In this document: piece by piece, positions 34,653 through 43,913 of the stretch
Position numbering within the stretch: position 1 is the first letter of the stretch
Layout of the letters: each line of letters opens with the position of its first letter
Assembly (NCBI GenBank): GCA_039908525.1
Contig: JAMOAY010000011.1
Coordinates: 1-64,000, forward strand
Direction: 5' to 3'
DNA: 64,000 nt
Source of the DNA: Magnetaquicoccus sp039908525
GTDB taxonomy: Bacteria; Pseudomonadota; Magnetococcia; Magnetococcales; Magnetaquicoccaceae
Position numbers and translations under genes: made by a program
The notes under the pieces: generated by a model
Told to the model about the DNA's origin: nothing
Seen by the model: the letters and a program-made list of their open reading frames with translations, nothing else
Databases searched by the model: none

Positions 34653-35117
34653 TCAACGCAGAGCGAACAACGCCTCAAGTTCCACGCTGGCGTTGAGCGG
34701 CAGCACGGAAACACCCACAGCAAAGCGGGCATGACGACCGGACTCCCCCAGCAACTCCGCAATCAGTTCGGAGGCGCCGTTCATGACGCTGGCTTGATCG
34801 AAAAAGGTGGAAACCGACGCAACAAAACCACCCAGGCGCACACAACCAGCGACACGCTGCCACTCCCCGCCGCAGGCTGCCCGGAGGTGCGCCAGCGCGT
34901 TGACGGCACAGAGTCGGGCGGCCTCCCGCCCCGCCACCACGTCAACTTCATCCCCAAGACGGCCGGTATACTTCACCACGCCACCCTCCAGAGGCAACTG
35001 ACCCGAAATAAAAACCAACGGACCAACCACCACATAGGGCACATACGCACCCACCGGCGTGGGAGGCACCGGCAACACCAGACCCAATGCGTCCAGTCTC
35101 TCTTCAATGGAATGCAT
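34653..35117 (-). CDS. RidA-family protein
   Basis: A 154-residue protein of the RidA/YjgF superfamily, the longer subgroup with a LGLVLPVPPTPVGAYVPYV start, GPLVFISGQLP, ARLCAVNALAHLRAACGG, and a C-terminal GRHARFAVGVSVLPLNASVE. RidA enzymes deaminate reactive enamines and imines; the Arg that binds the substrate carboxylate in RidA proper lies in R(F/A)AVG here. The stop codon lies one base beyond the convergent NACHT gene. It follows accA on the same strand. Confidence 0.85.
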   Translation of the reverse strand: MHSIEERLDALGLVLPVPPTPVGAYVPYVVVGPLVFISGQLPLEGGVVKYTGRLGDEVDVVAGREAARLCAVNALAHLRAACGGEWQRVAGCVRLGGFVASVSTFFDQASVMNGASELIAELLGESGRHARFAVGVSVLPLNASVELEALFALR

Positions 35118-35189
35118 GGCAGGAACCCCGCGTATCGGTCATATGACAGAAACAAGGGAGCGACGATCAGCGCCGCCCCGGGTGTGACT

Positions 35190-36176
35190 TCAGCCGGCAG
35201 GTCGCTCGCCCTCCAGCACCACACCCATGGCCATGAATTTTTTGAACCGCTCCTCGGCCAACTGCTCGGGTGACATCGTGGAAAGTTCCCGAACATGGCG
35301 CGCGATGTGGGTTTTCATGGTCTCGGCCGCCTGCTCAAAATGACGGTGGGCTCCGCCGACGGGCTCGGGGATGATGCCATCGATCAGGCCCAACTCCATG
35401 ATCTCCTCCGCCGTAATACGCAGAGCCTCGGCCGCCAGATCCGCCTTGGCGGAATCCTTCCACAGAATGGAGGCACACCCCTCGGGAGAGATGACCGAAT
35501 AGATGGCATACTGCATCATCAACACCCGATTGCCCACCCCCAGGGCCAACGCCCCACCGGAGCCTCCCTCGCCGATCACCACACAGACCACAGGGGTGCG
35601 CAAAGAGACCATCTCTTTGAGGTTGCAGGCAATCGCCTCTGATTGGCCCCGCTCTTCCGCCTCTTTGCCGGGATAGGCGCCGGGGGTATCAATCAGGGTG
35701 ACGATCGGCAAGCGAAACTTTTCGGCCAGCTTCATCAAGCGCAACGCCTTGCGATACCCTTCGGGACGCGGCATGCCGAAATTGTACATCACCCGCTCTT
35801 TGGTGCCCCGCCCCTTCTCCTGGCAAATGACCATGACATCCATACCGTCAATGGCCGCCAGTCCGCCCAGGATGGCCTTGTCATCACCAAAGCGACGATC
35901 CCCGTGCAACTCCCGAAAACCGCTGAACACCGTCTGCAGATAGTCCGTCGAGTAGGGACGATCGGGATGACGGGACAACAGGGTTTTCTGCCAGGCGGTC
36001 AACTTGGAGAAGATGCGACCGGTCAGATTGCGGGCCTCATCCTCCAACCGGTTTATCTCACTGCTGATGTTGATGTCCGATTTGTTGGAGAGCAGACGCA
36101 GCTCATCAATCTTGGCCATCAATTCGCCGATGGGCCGCTCAAAATCCAGAAATGTACGGGAAATATTGTTGTTCAT
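35190..36176 (-). CDS. accA: Acetyl-CoA carboxylase carboxyltransferase subunit alpha
   Basis: A 328-residue partner of AccD. It begins FLDFERPIGELMAKIDELR and carries RHPDRPYSTDYLQTVF, FRELHGDRRFGDD, GMPRPEGYRKALR, TLIDTPGAYPG and GEGGSGGALALG, all standard for AccA. The ATG at 36176 follows GGGAGGAGGG. It is encoded about 50 bases after dnaE; the dnaE-accA pair is also seen in E. coli. Length fits the family (319 aa in E. coli). Confidence 0.97.
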   Translation of the reverse strand: MNNNISRTFLDFERPIGELMAKIDELRLLSNKSDINISSEINRLEDEARNLTGRIFSKLTAWQKTLLSRHPDRPYSTDYLQTVFSGFRELHGDRRFGDDKAILGGLAAIDGMDVMVICQEKGRGTKERVMYNFGMPRPEGYRKALRLMKLAEKFRLPIVTLIDTPGAYPGKEAEERGQSEAIACNLKEMVSLRTPVVCVVIGEGGSGGALALGVGNRVLMMQYAIYSVISPEGCASILWKDSAKADLAAEALRITAEEIMELGLIDGIIPEPVGGAHRHFEQAAETMKTHIARHVRELSTMSPEQLAEERFKKFMAMGVVLEGERPAG

Positions 36177-36224
36177 CCCTCCTCCCGAGCTCCCTTCCAT
36201 AGAACCATCTGCTCCCGACGCCCC

Positions 36225-39200
36225 TCACGAAAAATGGCCGCGCAGAGAGACCGCCTGGGCACCGAACAGCAATCGGGCACTCTCCAGCAACCCCTGGCAA
36301 GGCATCACACGACAGGCATCCCCCAGGCGCAACGTCGCCGTGGCCTCTTCCCCCGTCACCTCCAGCACCACCCGACAGCCTCCCCCTTGATGGACCATCA
36401 GCAGCGCAAACAGTTGCTCCACAACAGAGTCCGTCCACAACAGCAGATCGGTGGCCACATGCAGCTCCCGACACTGCTGCTGGCGCCACTGTTCAAGGTC
36501 CAGGATCTCATCCGCCAGCAGTTTGACCCCGTCCTCACCCCGCTCCACCTTGCCCGAAAGAATCAACACCCGCCCCGCCGGCGTTCCCTCCGTACCGCCG
36601 GTCGCGGAAGACTCTTCCAACAGCGCCGCGCTGGCCTGGTAGAGATCCGCAAAGACCGTCACTTCCATCTGGGCATCTGCATCTTCCACGGTCAGAAAGG
36701 CCATGCGGTCCCCTTTCTTCGTCCGGTGCAGCTTGCGGGCACTGACCATGCCGGCCATGCGCACCCCCGCCTCCCCATCACCCCGCCCCTCCCGACCATG
36801 GAAGCCACCCGGCTCCTCCACCGCGTGACTATATGAACCAAAAAGCTTGACTTCGGCAATGGTTTTTAAACCGTATCCCTGCAACTCCGCCCGGTACTGG
36901 TCCATCGGATGACCGGTAACATAGAAGCCCAGCGCCTCTTTTTCGTACAACAGCCTGAGTTGCTCGCTGAATTCCGGGACGGAAGGCACCACATCCTCCT
37001 CCGTCTCGGCGAAGAGATCCCGGAAACCCAGGGACACCGCTTCTTGCTTCCGACTCCCCCGCGTCATGGCCACCGGCAGGATCTGCAACAGGCTGGCCCG
37101 GTTCTCCCCCAAACCGTCGCAGGCCCCCGACTTGATCAACGCCTCCATCATGCGCCGGTTCAAGCCCTGCACGCGCCGACAGAGATCAAACAGGGAGCTG
37201 AACGGACCGGATTGGTTCCTGATCTTCAACAATGTCGCGACGGCCGCCTCGCCCACATTTTTAATGGCCGCCAATCCATAGCGGATGGCCTTGCCCCGGC
37301 CCCCCTCCTCCCTTTCCACCGTAAATCCACTGGCAGAGCGGTTGACATCCGGCGGCAGGACGGCAATATGCAGCTCTCGGCATTCGTGCACGAAAATGGC
37401 CACCTTGTCGCTGATCAACAGGTCACAGGTCAGCGTGGCGGCCATGAATTCAACCGGATAGTGGGCCTTGAGCCAGGCCGTCTGGTAGGAGATCAACGCA
37501 TAGGCCGCCGAATGGGACTTGTTGAAGCCATATCCGGCAAATTTCTCCATCAGATCAAAAACAAATCCCGCCCGCTCCGCTGCGATACCGTTGGCGGTGG
37601 CACCGGCCAGAAAAATTTCCCGCTGGGAGAGCATCTCTTGCAGTTTTTTCTTGCCCATGGCCCGCCGCAGCAGATCCGCGCCACCCAGGGTATAGCCGGC
37701 CAACACCTGGGCGATTTTCATCACCTGCTCCTGGTAGAGAATGACGCCGAAGGTCTCTTTCAGGATCGGCTCCAGAACCGGCAACGGGTAGCTCACCTCG
37801 ATCCGGCCATGTTTGCGATTGATGAAATCGTCCACCATACCGGAGCCCAATGGACCGGGACGGTAGAGAGCCACCAGGGCGATCACCTCCTCGAAGGTGT
37901 CCGGCGCCAGTTTTTTCAAAATATCCCGCATGCCGGAGGATTCCAGCTGGAACACCCCCCGTGTCTGCCCCGTCTGGAGCAGGGCGAAGGTTTCCCGATC
38001 GGTCAGGTCGATCTGCTGGATATCAAGGGAAGGCTCCCCCTGCTCGCTGCGACCCTGATTGACCAGGGCCAACACCTCGGCGATCACGGTCAGGGTTTTC
38101 AAGCCAAGAAAGTCGAACTTGACCAGGCCCGCTTTTTCCACATCCCCCATATTGAACTGGGTGACCGGCATCTCGGAACGGGGATCCCGGTACAGGGGCA
38201 CCATGTCGGTCAGGGGGCCGTTGGCCATCACCACACCCGCCGCATGGGTGCCCGCCGAACGGGGCAACCCTTCCAGGGCGATCGCCAACTGCATCAGATC
38301 CCGGACATCCTCTTCCGCCTCCATCAACTGGCGCAGCTGCTCCTCCTGTTCGATGGCCTGTTGCAAGGTGATGCCCAGCACCATGGGAATCAGTTTGGCA
38401 ATACGGTCCACCCGGCCGTAGGGAAACTCCAGCACCCGACCCACATCCCGGATCACCGCCCTGGCCTGCAAGGTGCCAAAGGTGATGATCTGCGCCACCC
38501 GATCGGCGCCATATTTGTCCCGCACGTAGTGGATCACCCGTTCCCGGTTGTCCATGCAAAAATCGACATCAAAGTCTGGCATGGAGACCCGTTCCGGGTT
38601 GAGGAACCGTTCAAACAGGAGCTGATAGCGGATGGGGTCCAGATCGGTGATGTCCAGGGACCAGGCCACCAGCGATCCCGCCCCGGAACCACGCCCAGGT
38701 CCCACCGGAATATCCTGCTTCTTGGCCCAGCGGATAAAGTCAGAAACGATGAGAAAATATCCGGAAAACCCCATCTGTAGAATGACATCCAACTCGTAGG
38801 CCAGTCGGTCCTGGTAGAGGGATTGGGTTGCCGGCCACTCGGAGGGCGGACAACCCGGCAACACATGGCTCTGCATCCGCCGTTGCAGCCCCTCCTCGGC
38901 CTCCCGCCGCAGACAGCCGTCCAGGTCTTCACCTTGGGGGGGCTGATAGTCGGGCAGAATGGTTTTGCCCAGATCCAGCTGCAGATTGCAGCACTGGGCG
39001 ACATGGAGGGTATTGGCCAGTGCCTCCGGCACATCGGCAAACAGGTTGGCCATCTCCTGAGGGGTGGAAAAACCGTGGCGCTCGGTAAAACGGGGTCGGT
39101 TGCCCTCGAACAAGGTATGGCCCAGACCGACACAGAGCAGGGCATCCTGGGCCCGGTGCTCCTCGGCATGGATGAAATGGATATCGTTGCTGGCAACCAG

Positions 39201-39830
39201 CGGGATCGCCAACTGATGGGCCAGGCGGATGGCGTCTGCGTTGACCCCCTCCTCTCCCTCCAGTCCATGGCGTTGCAGCTCGATATAAAATCCGGGCAGG
39301 GGTTGCCCAGGCTCTTCTTCCACCTGAAACAGGCTCTGCAGGGCCCGGGCGGTCTGGAGCGCCTGTTCCCAGCGCTCCGCACGCAGCCAACGGCCCACCT
39401 CCCCTTTCATACCCGCCGACAGGGCAATCAAACCTCGGTGATGCCTCTGCAACAGGGAAAAATCGATCCTGGGTTTGTCGTGACTGCCCTCCAGATGGCC
39501 GGCTGAGACCAGGCGCAACAGGTTTTGCCAACCTTCCTGGTTGCGGCACAACAGGATCAACTGGTCCCGGACCTCCAGGTCAGGACGCACGGAACGGTCA
39601 TGGCGATCCGCCACCAGGTAGAGTTGCGCGCCCAGAATCGGCTTGATCCCCGCTTTGCAACACCCGGTAAAAAAAGGGATGGCTGCAAACAGGTTGCCAT
39701 GGTCCGTCAGGGCCAGGGCGGGCATGCGCAACTCTTTGGCCCTCTGGATGAGCGCCTCGACCCGGGCACTGGAGGTCAGCAGGGAAAACCCGGAGTGCAC
39801 GTGCAAATGAACGAACTCTGCAAAGGACAT
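36225..39830 (-). CDS. dnaE: DNA polymerase III subunit alpha DnaE
   Basis: A 1201-residue replicative polymerase. The N-terminal PHP domain starts FVHLHVHSGFSLL, the catalytic palm has GPGRGSGAGSLVAW and the PDFDVDF acid motif, and GTHAAGVVMA, RPGPLGSGM and GYGFNKSHSAAYALISYQ-type blocks follow. The C-terminal part carries an OB-fold and a region for clamp binding. The ATG at 39830 begins MSFAEFVHLHVH; the frame stays open for 58 codons upstream without similarity, across a REP-like repeat. Length fits DnaE (1160 aa in E. coli). Confidence 0.97.
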   Translation of the reverse strand: MSFAEFVHLHVHSGFSLLTSSARVEALIQRAKELRMPALALTDHGNLFAAIPFFTGCCKAGIKPILGAQLYLVADRHDRSVRPDLEVRDQLILLCRNQEGWQNLLRLVSAGHLEGSHDKPRIDFSLLQRHHRGLIALSAGMKGEVGRWLRAERWEQALQTARALQSLFQVEEEPGQPLPGFYIELQRHGLEGEEGVNADAIRLAHQLAIPLVASNDIHFIHAEEHRAQDALLCVGLGHTLFEGNRPRFTERHGFSTPQEMANLFADVPEALANTLHVAQCCNLQLDLGKTILPDYQPPQGEDLDGCLRREAEEGLQRRMQSHVLPGCPPSEWPATQSLYQDRLAYELDVILQMGFSGYFLIVSDFIRWAKKQDIPVGPGRGSGAGSLVAWSLDITDLDPIRYQLLFERFLNPERVSMPDFDVDFCMDNRERVIHYVRDKYGADRVAQIITFGTLQARAVIRDVGRVLEFPYGRVDRIAKLIPMVLGITLQQAIEQEEQLRQLMEAEEDVRDLMQLAIALEGLPRSAGTHAAGVVMANGPLTDMVPLYRDPRSEMPVTQFNMGDVEKAGLVKFDFLGLKTLTVIAEVLALVNQGRSEQGEPSLDIQQIDLTDRETFALLQTGQTRGVFQLESSGMRDILKKLAPDTFEEVIALVALYRPGPLGSGMVDDFINRKHGRIEVSYPLPVLEPILKETFGVILYQEQVMKIAQVLAGYTLGGADLLRRAMGKKKLQEMLSQREIFLAGATANGIAAERAGFVFDLMEKFAGYGFNKSHSAAYALISYQTAWLKAHYPVEFMAATLTCDLLISDKVAIFVHECRELHIAVLPPDVNRSASGFTVEREEGGRGKAIRYGLAAIKNVGEAAVATLLKIRNQSGPFSSLFDLCRRVQGLNRRMMEALIKSGACDGLGENRASLLQILPVAMTRGSRKQEAVSLGFRDLFAETEEDVVPSVPEFSEQLRLLYEKEALGFYVTGHPMDQYRAELQGYGLKTIAEVKLFGSYSHAVEEPGGFHGREGRGDGEAGVRMAGMVSARKLHRTKKGDRMAFLTVEDADAQMEVTVFADLYQASAALLEESSATGGTEGTPAGRVLILSGKVERGEDGVKLLADEILDLEQWRQQQCRELHVATDLLLWTDSVVEQLFALLMVHQGGGCRVVLEVTGEEATATLRLGDACRVMPCQGLLESARLLFGAQAVSLRGHFS

Positions 39831-39949
39831 GGCGCTCTGTATCCGGCTGGTGGAGTTCCCTTGCGGAGCCGCTTCCGTGCGCTCTGGGGGGATGGAACAA
39901 AGAGAGGGCCTGGTGCGTCTTTGGGGGCCTTGATGATTGTTCGGACCAC

Positions 39950-40003
39950 AACGGGGCTCCGACCCCGCCAGGGGCTCTGCCCCCGGACCCCACCCGGAGG
40001 ACA
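39950..40003. repeat. REP-like GC-rich palindromic element
   Basis: The gap between dnaE and the divergent helicase gene contains CGGGGCTCCGACCCCG and then AGGGGCTCTGCCCCCGG followed by ACCCCACC. Very similar GGGGCTCTGCCCC-GGACCCC elements are scattered in intergenic regions of many alphaproteobacterial genomes. A related string (reverse orientation) lies inside hscB near 4600-4627. Family membership is from memory. Confidence 0.45.
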
Positions 40004-40088
40004 ATCCCCCCTGGAGCGGCTTGACGCATGGCCCAGGCCGGGATTACAATTCCGTTTTTTATTAAAAATGTCAAGGCGAATTGCTCCC

Positions 40089-42032
40089 ATGGAAACTGCT
40101 GCGGCCTGGATTCAAACACTCTTCGGTTCCAGCAGCCGTTTGGCCGCCCGGATTGCAGACTACGAACCCCGTGCCGTGCAGAGCCGCATGGCGCTGCGGG
40201 TTGTGGAGGCTGTCCAAGCCAAGCAGAGCCTGGTGGTAGAGGCACCCACCGGCACCGGCAAAACCCTGGCATACCTGCTGCCCCTGTTGGCCATGGGCCA
40301 GTCGGTGATCGTCTCCACCGCCACCAAGGCTTTGCAGGACCAGATTTTTGACAAGGATCTGCCCCTGTTGCGCCAGGTGGTGGAGCGGGAGTTTACCGCC
40401 AGCTGCCTGAAGGGGCGCGGCAATTATCTTTGCCTGTACCGTTTTGAAACCTTTCGCAACCAGGGCATGCGCGTGCCCCCCTCCGAACGGCACTGGGCAG
40501 AGCGGGTGGTCGATTGGGCCGCACAGACCGGGATCGGCGACCGGGAAGAGTTGGACACTCTCCCCGACAACCTGGGCTTCTGGAAAGAGATCAGCGCCGG
40601 CGGCGATCACTGCCTGGGGCGTCGTTGCGCGCACTATGAGGCCTGCTTTCTCACCAGGGCCCGGGAGCAGGCCAAAAAATCGGACCTGGTGGTGGTCAAC
40701 CACCATCTTTTTTTTGCCGATCTCTCCCTCCGGGAGGGGGGATTCGGGGAGCTGCTGCCCGACCACAGCGTGGTGGTCTTTGACGAAGCCCACAAAATAC
40801 CCGATATCGTCACCCAGTTTTTTGGCTGGAGCATCAGCAATCATCAGCTGCGGGACTTGGCTGCAGATTGTCGGAGGGAGTCCCAGGAGGTGGGGGCCGA
40901 CGATCCCATGCTGATCATGGCCCTGCCCGAGTTGGAACAGGCCGGCCAGCGGTTGCGGGAGGCCTTTCCCACGGGGAACCGCCGCGAAGGGATGACACCC
41001 CAGGATCTGGACCGTGAGGGTGCGGCCGGTCGGGCGCTGGTGCAGGTTGAAAACAGCCTGCACCAGTTGCTGAAAATGTTGGAACCCCATGTCGTGCGCA
41101 GCGCCGGGCTGGCGGCCTGCAGCCATCGGGCAGTCGCCTTGTTGGAGAGTTCGGGTTGGATTCGCAGCATGGAGGATCCGGCGCGGGTCTACTGGTACGA
41201 AACCCGGGAACGGGGCATCTTCTTGACAGCCTCGCCATTGGAAACCGGTCCCACCCTGAAAGAGCTGCTCTATCCTCGGGTCCAGACGGCCATCTTCACC
41301 TCGGCCACCCTGGCAACCGGGGGTGGCACACGGGGCGCCTTTACCTTCCTGCTGGATCAACTGGGACTGACAGAGGGGCAGGTGTTGACCGAGCAGTTGC
41401 CGCTGGTGTTCGATTATCCCCGGCGCGCCATCCTCTACCTGCCGGAGCAGTTGCCGGAACCGGATGCACCGGGTTTTCCCACCGCCCTTGTCGAGGAGAT
41501 CGTCGCCTTGCTGGAGGCCGCATCGGGACGGACCCTCTGTCTGTTTACCAGTCAGCGCATGCTGGAGTTCGTGCGGCAGGGGTTGAGCGGTCGCATCCGG
41601 TTCCCCCTGCTGGTGCAGGGTGAGCGTTCCAAAGGTGCCCTGTTGGAGAGTTTCCGGGTACAAAATGCCTCGGTCCTGTTGGGTTTGTCCAGCTTCTGGG
41701 AAGGGGTGGATGTGCCAGGTGATGCCCTGTCCATGGTGATCATCGACCGTCTGCCCTTCGTCTCACCGGCGGATCCCCTGGTGGCGGCCCGCGGGCGCTG
41801 GCTGGAACTCAACAAGCGCAATCCCTTCAAGGAGATGTTCATCCCGCGGGCCATCCTCTCCCTGAAGCAGGGGGTTGGCCGCCTGCTGCGCCGCAACTCG
41901 GACCGGGGGGGCATGGCCATACTGGACGTGCGTCTGACGCAAAAGGGCTATGGCCGGCAGCTGCTGGAGGCACTGCCACCCGCCCGCATCGTCCGTGATC
42001 TGGCATCCGTACAGCATTTTTTCGCCGAGTGA
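40089..42032 (+). CDS. DinG/YoaA-type Fe-S DNA helicase
   Basis: A 647-residue superfamily 2 helicase of the XPD/DinG class. Walker A is in VEAPTGTGKTLAYL near residue 55, Walker B in VVVFDEAHK, with motif VI QGVGRLLRR. The four Fe-S cysteines lie in CLKGRGNYLC and then in CLGRRCAHYEAC, as in YoaA/DinG. It lacks the exonuclease domain of Gram-positive DinG. Such helicases unwind forked DNA and R-loops. The start is uncertain (ATG at 40068 or 40089, neither with a strong ribosome site). It is divergent from dnaE. Confidence 0.9.
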   Translation: METAAAWIQTLFGSSSRLAARIADYEPRAVQSRMALRVVEAVQAKQSLVVEAPTGTGKTLAYLLPLLAMGQSVIVSTATKALQDQIFDKDLPLLRQVVEREFTASCLKGRGNYLCLYRFETFRNQGMRVPPSERHWAERVVDWAAQTGIGDREELDTLPDNLGFWKEISAGGDHCLGRRCAHYEACFLTRAREQAKKSDLVVVNHHLFFADLSLREGGFGELLPDHSVVVFDEAHKIPDIVTQFFGWSISNHQLRDLAADCRRESQEVGADDPMLIMALPELEQAGQRLREAFPTGNRREGMTPQDLDREGAAGRALVQVENSLHQLLKMLEPHVVRSAGLAACSHRAVALLESSGWIRSMEDPARVYWYETRERGIFLTASPLETGPTLKELLYPRVQTAIFTSATLATGGGTRGAFTFLLDQLGLTEGQVLTEQLPLVFDYPRRAILYLPEQLPEPDAPGFPTALVEEIVALLEAASGRTLCLFTSQRMLEFVRQGLSGRIRFPLLVQGERSKGALLESFRVQNASVLLGLSSFWEGVDVPGDALSMVIIDRLPFVSPADPLVAARGRWLELNKRNPFKEMFIPRAILSLKQGVGRLLRRNSDRGGMAILDVRLTQKGYGRQLLEALPPARIVRDLASVQHFFAE

Positions 42033-42156
42033 GGGCTGCACGAAGAACGGGAGTGAGGAGGGAGTTTTGCCATTGTCTTTTTTTTTGAAAAGGATTATGG
42101 TGCGGCCTTCGGTCCCTTATGCCCCCTTTTGATCCGTGTATGGATTGCCGGGAACC

Positions 42157-42444
42157 ATGTCCATAGATGCCAAAACCGTCCAGCATGTCGCCACCTTGGC
42201 CCGCCTGCAGGTCTCTGCCGAGGAGGTGGCTTCGTATGGGGAGCAGCTCTCCCGTATCCTGACCCTGATGGAAAGCCTGAACCGTTTGCCGACCGACGCC
42301 GTCTCCCCCATGTCCCACGCGGTGAACATGGAGCTGCCAGAGCGGGAGGATACGGTGTGCAACAGCAATCAACGGGAGTCACTGCTCGCCTGCGCGGCCG
42401 ATACCGAGCAGGGCCATTTTCGTGTCCCCAAAATCATTGAGTAG
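42157..42444 (+). CDS. gatC: Glu/Asp-tRNA amidotransferase subunit GatC
   Basis: A 95-residue small subunit that links GatA to GatB. It begins MSIDAKTVQHVATLARLQVS, with ILTLMESLNRLPTD and a C-terminal FRVPKIIE, which is the usual GatC ending. Together with gatA and gatB just downstream, it converts misacylated Glu-tRNA(Gln) (and Asp-tRNA(Asn)) to the amidated forms. Confidence 0.94.
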   Translation: MSIDAKTVQHVATLARLQVSAEEVASYGEQLSRILTLMESLNRLPTDAVSPMSHAVNMELPEREDTVCNSNQRESLLACAADTEQGHFRVPKIIE

Positions 42445-42458
42445 GAGTCTCTGCCCCG

Positions 42459-43913
42459 GTGGACATGTCGCATCTGTCTCTTGAAGACGCTGCCGATCAT
42501 CTGCGCAAAAAAACCTTCTCCGCCGTGGAGTTGACGCGCTTTTTCCTGGAGCGGATCGCACGCGAGAATCCCAGGCTCAACGCCTACATCACCGTGGACG
42601 AGGCCGGTGCCCTGGCGGCGGCCCAGGAGGCCGACCTCCGTCTGGCGCGGGGTGATGCCACCCCGCTGACCGGTCTCCCCCTGGCCGTCAAGGATCTGTT
42701 TTGCACCCAGGGCCTGCGCACCACCTGCGCCTCCCGGATGCTGCAGAGGTTCTGCCCCCCCTACGAATCGACCGTCACCCGCCGTCTGAAAGAGGCCGGG
42801 GCCGTGCTGCTGGGCAAAACCAACATGGATGAATTTGCCATGGGCTCCTCCAACGAGACCTCCTTTTTCGGGCCGGTGCACAACCCCTGGGACCTGACCC
42901 GTACCCCGGGTGGATCCTCGGGCGGTTCGGCGACCGCCGTGGCAGCGGGTCTTTGTCTGGCGGCCATCGGCACCGATACCGGCGGTTCCATCCGCCAACC
43001 GGCGGCACTGACCGGCATTACCGGCCTGAAACCCACCTACGGGCGTGTCTCCCGCTACGGCATGATCGCCTTTGCCTCCTCTCTGGACCAGGCAGGGCCG
43101 ATGACCCGCAGCGTCGCCGATGCCGCCCTCCTCCTGCAAGCCATGGCCGGCCACGACCCCCTGGACGCCACCAGCATCGATACCCCCGTGCCCGCCTACC
43201 GGGAACGACTGCGCCCCATTCCACAGGGGCTGCAGATCGGCATCCCCGGCGAATATTTTGCCGAGGGGTTGACCGACCCAGTCCGCCGGGCGGTGGAAAA
43301 GGCCATGGGCGTCTTTCAGGAACTGGGGGCCCGCTGCATCCCCCTCTCCCTGCCCTGTACCGACTATGCCATCCCCACCTACTACGTCATTGCCCCGGCC
43401 GAGGCCTCTTCCAACCTAGCCCGCTATGACGGGGTGCGCTTTGGCCATCGCTGCGACGATCCCAAAGATCTGCGGGAGATGTACGCCCGCAGCCGTTCCG
43501 AAGGGTTTGGCGCCGAGGTGAAACGGCGGATCATGCTGGGCACCTATGTGCTCTCCTCTGGCTACTATGATGCCTACTACCGCAAGGCACAAAAGGTGCG
43601 GCGGCTGATTGCCGACGATTTCCATGCCGCTTTCTCCCAGGTGGATCTGCTGCTCACCCCCACCACACCGGAAACCGCCTTCCAGCTCGGGGAGAAAAAC
43701 AGCGATCCGGTGCAGATGTATCTTTCCGATATCTTCACCATCAACGTCAACCTGGCAGGACTGCCGGCCATCTCCCTGCCCTGCGGGTTTGATGAACAGA
43801 CCCTTCCCATCGGCATGCAGCTGATCGCCCCTCCCCTGCGAGAGGAGAGCCTCCTGGCGACCGCACACGCCTTTCAGCAGGCAACCGATTGGCACCTGCG
43901 GAGACCGTCATGA
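42459..43913 (+). CDS. gatA: Glu/Asp-tRNA amidotransferase subunit GatA
   Basis: A 484-residue amidase-signature subunit that releases ammonia from glutamine. The Ser-cisSer-Lys triad is visible: Lys in LAVKDLF, cis-Ser in GGSSGGSA, and the nucleophile Ser in TDTGGSIRQPA. The start may be GTG at 42459 (11 bases after AGGAG) or ATG at 42465. It lies 14 bases after gatC and overlaps gatB by four bases (ATGA), so the three are one operon. Confidence 0.96.
   Translation: MDMSHLSLEDAADHLRKKTFSAVELTRFFLERIARENPRLNAYITVDEAGALAAAQEADLRLARGDATPLTGLPLAVKDLFCTQGLRTTCASRMLQRFCPPYESTVTRRLKEAGAVLLGKTNMDEFAMGSSNETSFFGPVHNPWDLTRTPGGSSGGSATAVAAGLCLAAIGTDTGGSIRQPAALTGITGLKPTYGRVSRYGMIAFASSLDQAGPMTRSVADAALLLQAMAGHDPLDATSIDTPVPAYRERLRPIPQGLQIGIPGEYFAEGLTDPVRRAVEKAMGVFQELGARCIPLSLPCTDYAIPTYYVIAPAEASSNLARYDGVRFGHRCDDPKDLREMYARSRSEGFGAEVKRRIMLGTYVLSSGYYDAYYRKAQKVRRLIADDFHAAFSQVDLLLTPTTPETAFQLGEKNSDPVQMYLSDIFTINVNLAGLPAISLPCGFDEQTLPIGMQLIAPPLREESLLATAHAFQQATDWHLRRPS

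Noticed and set aside
36909..38780. Long open frame (about 620 codons) on the plus strand opposite dnaE
   Set aside because: It lies fully antisense to a strongly supported dnaE, its product is rich in His/Gln/Arg/Pro with no domain, and such frames are common opposite GC-rich genes.
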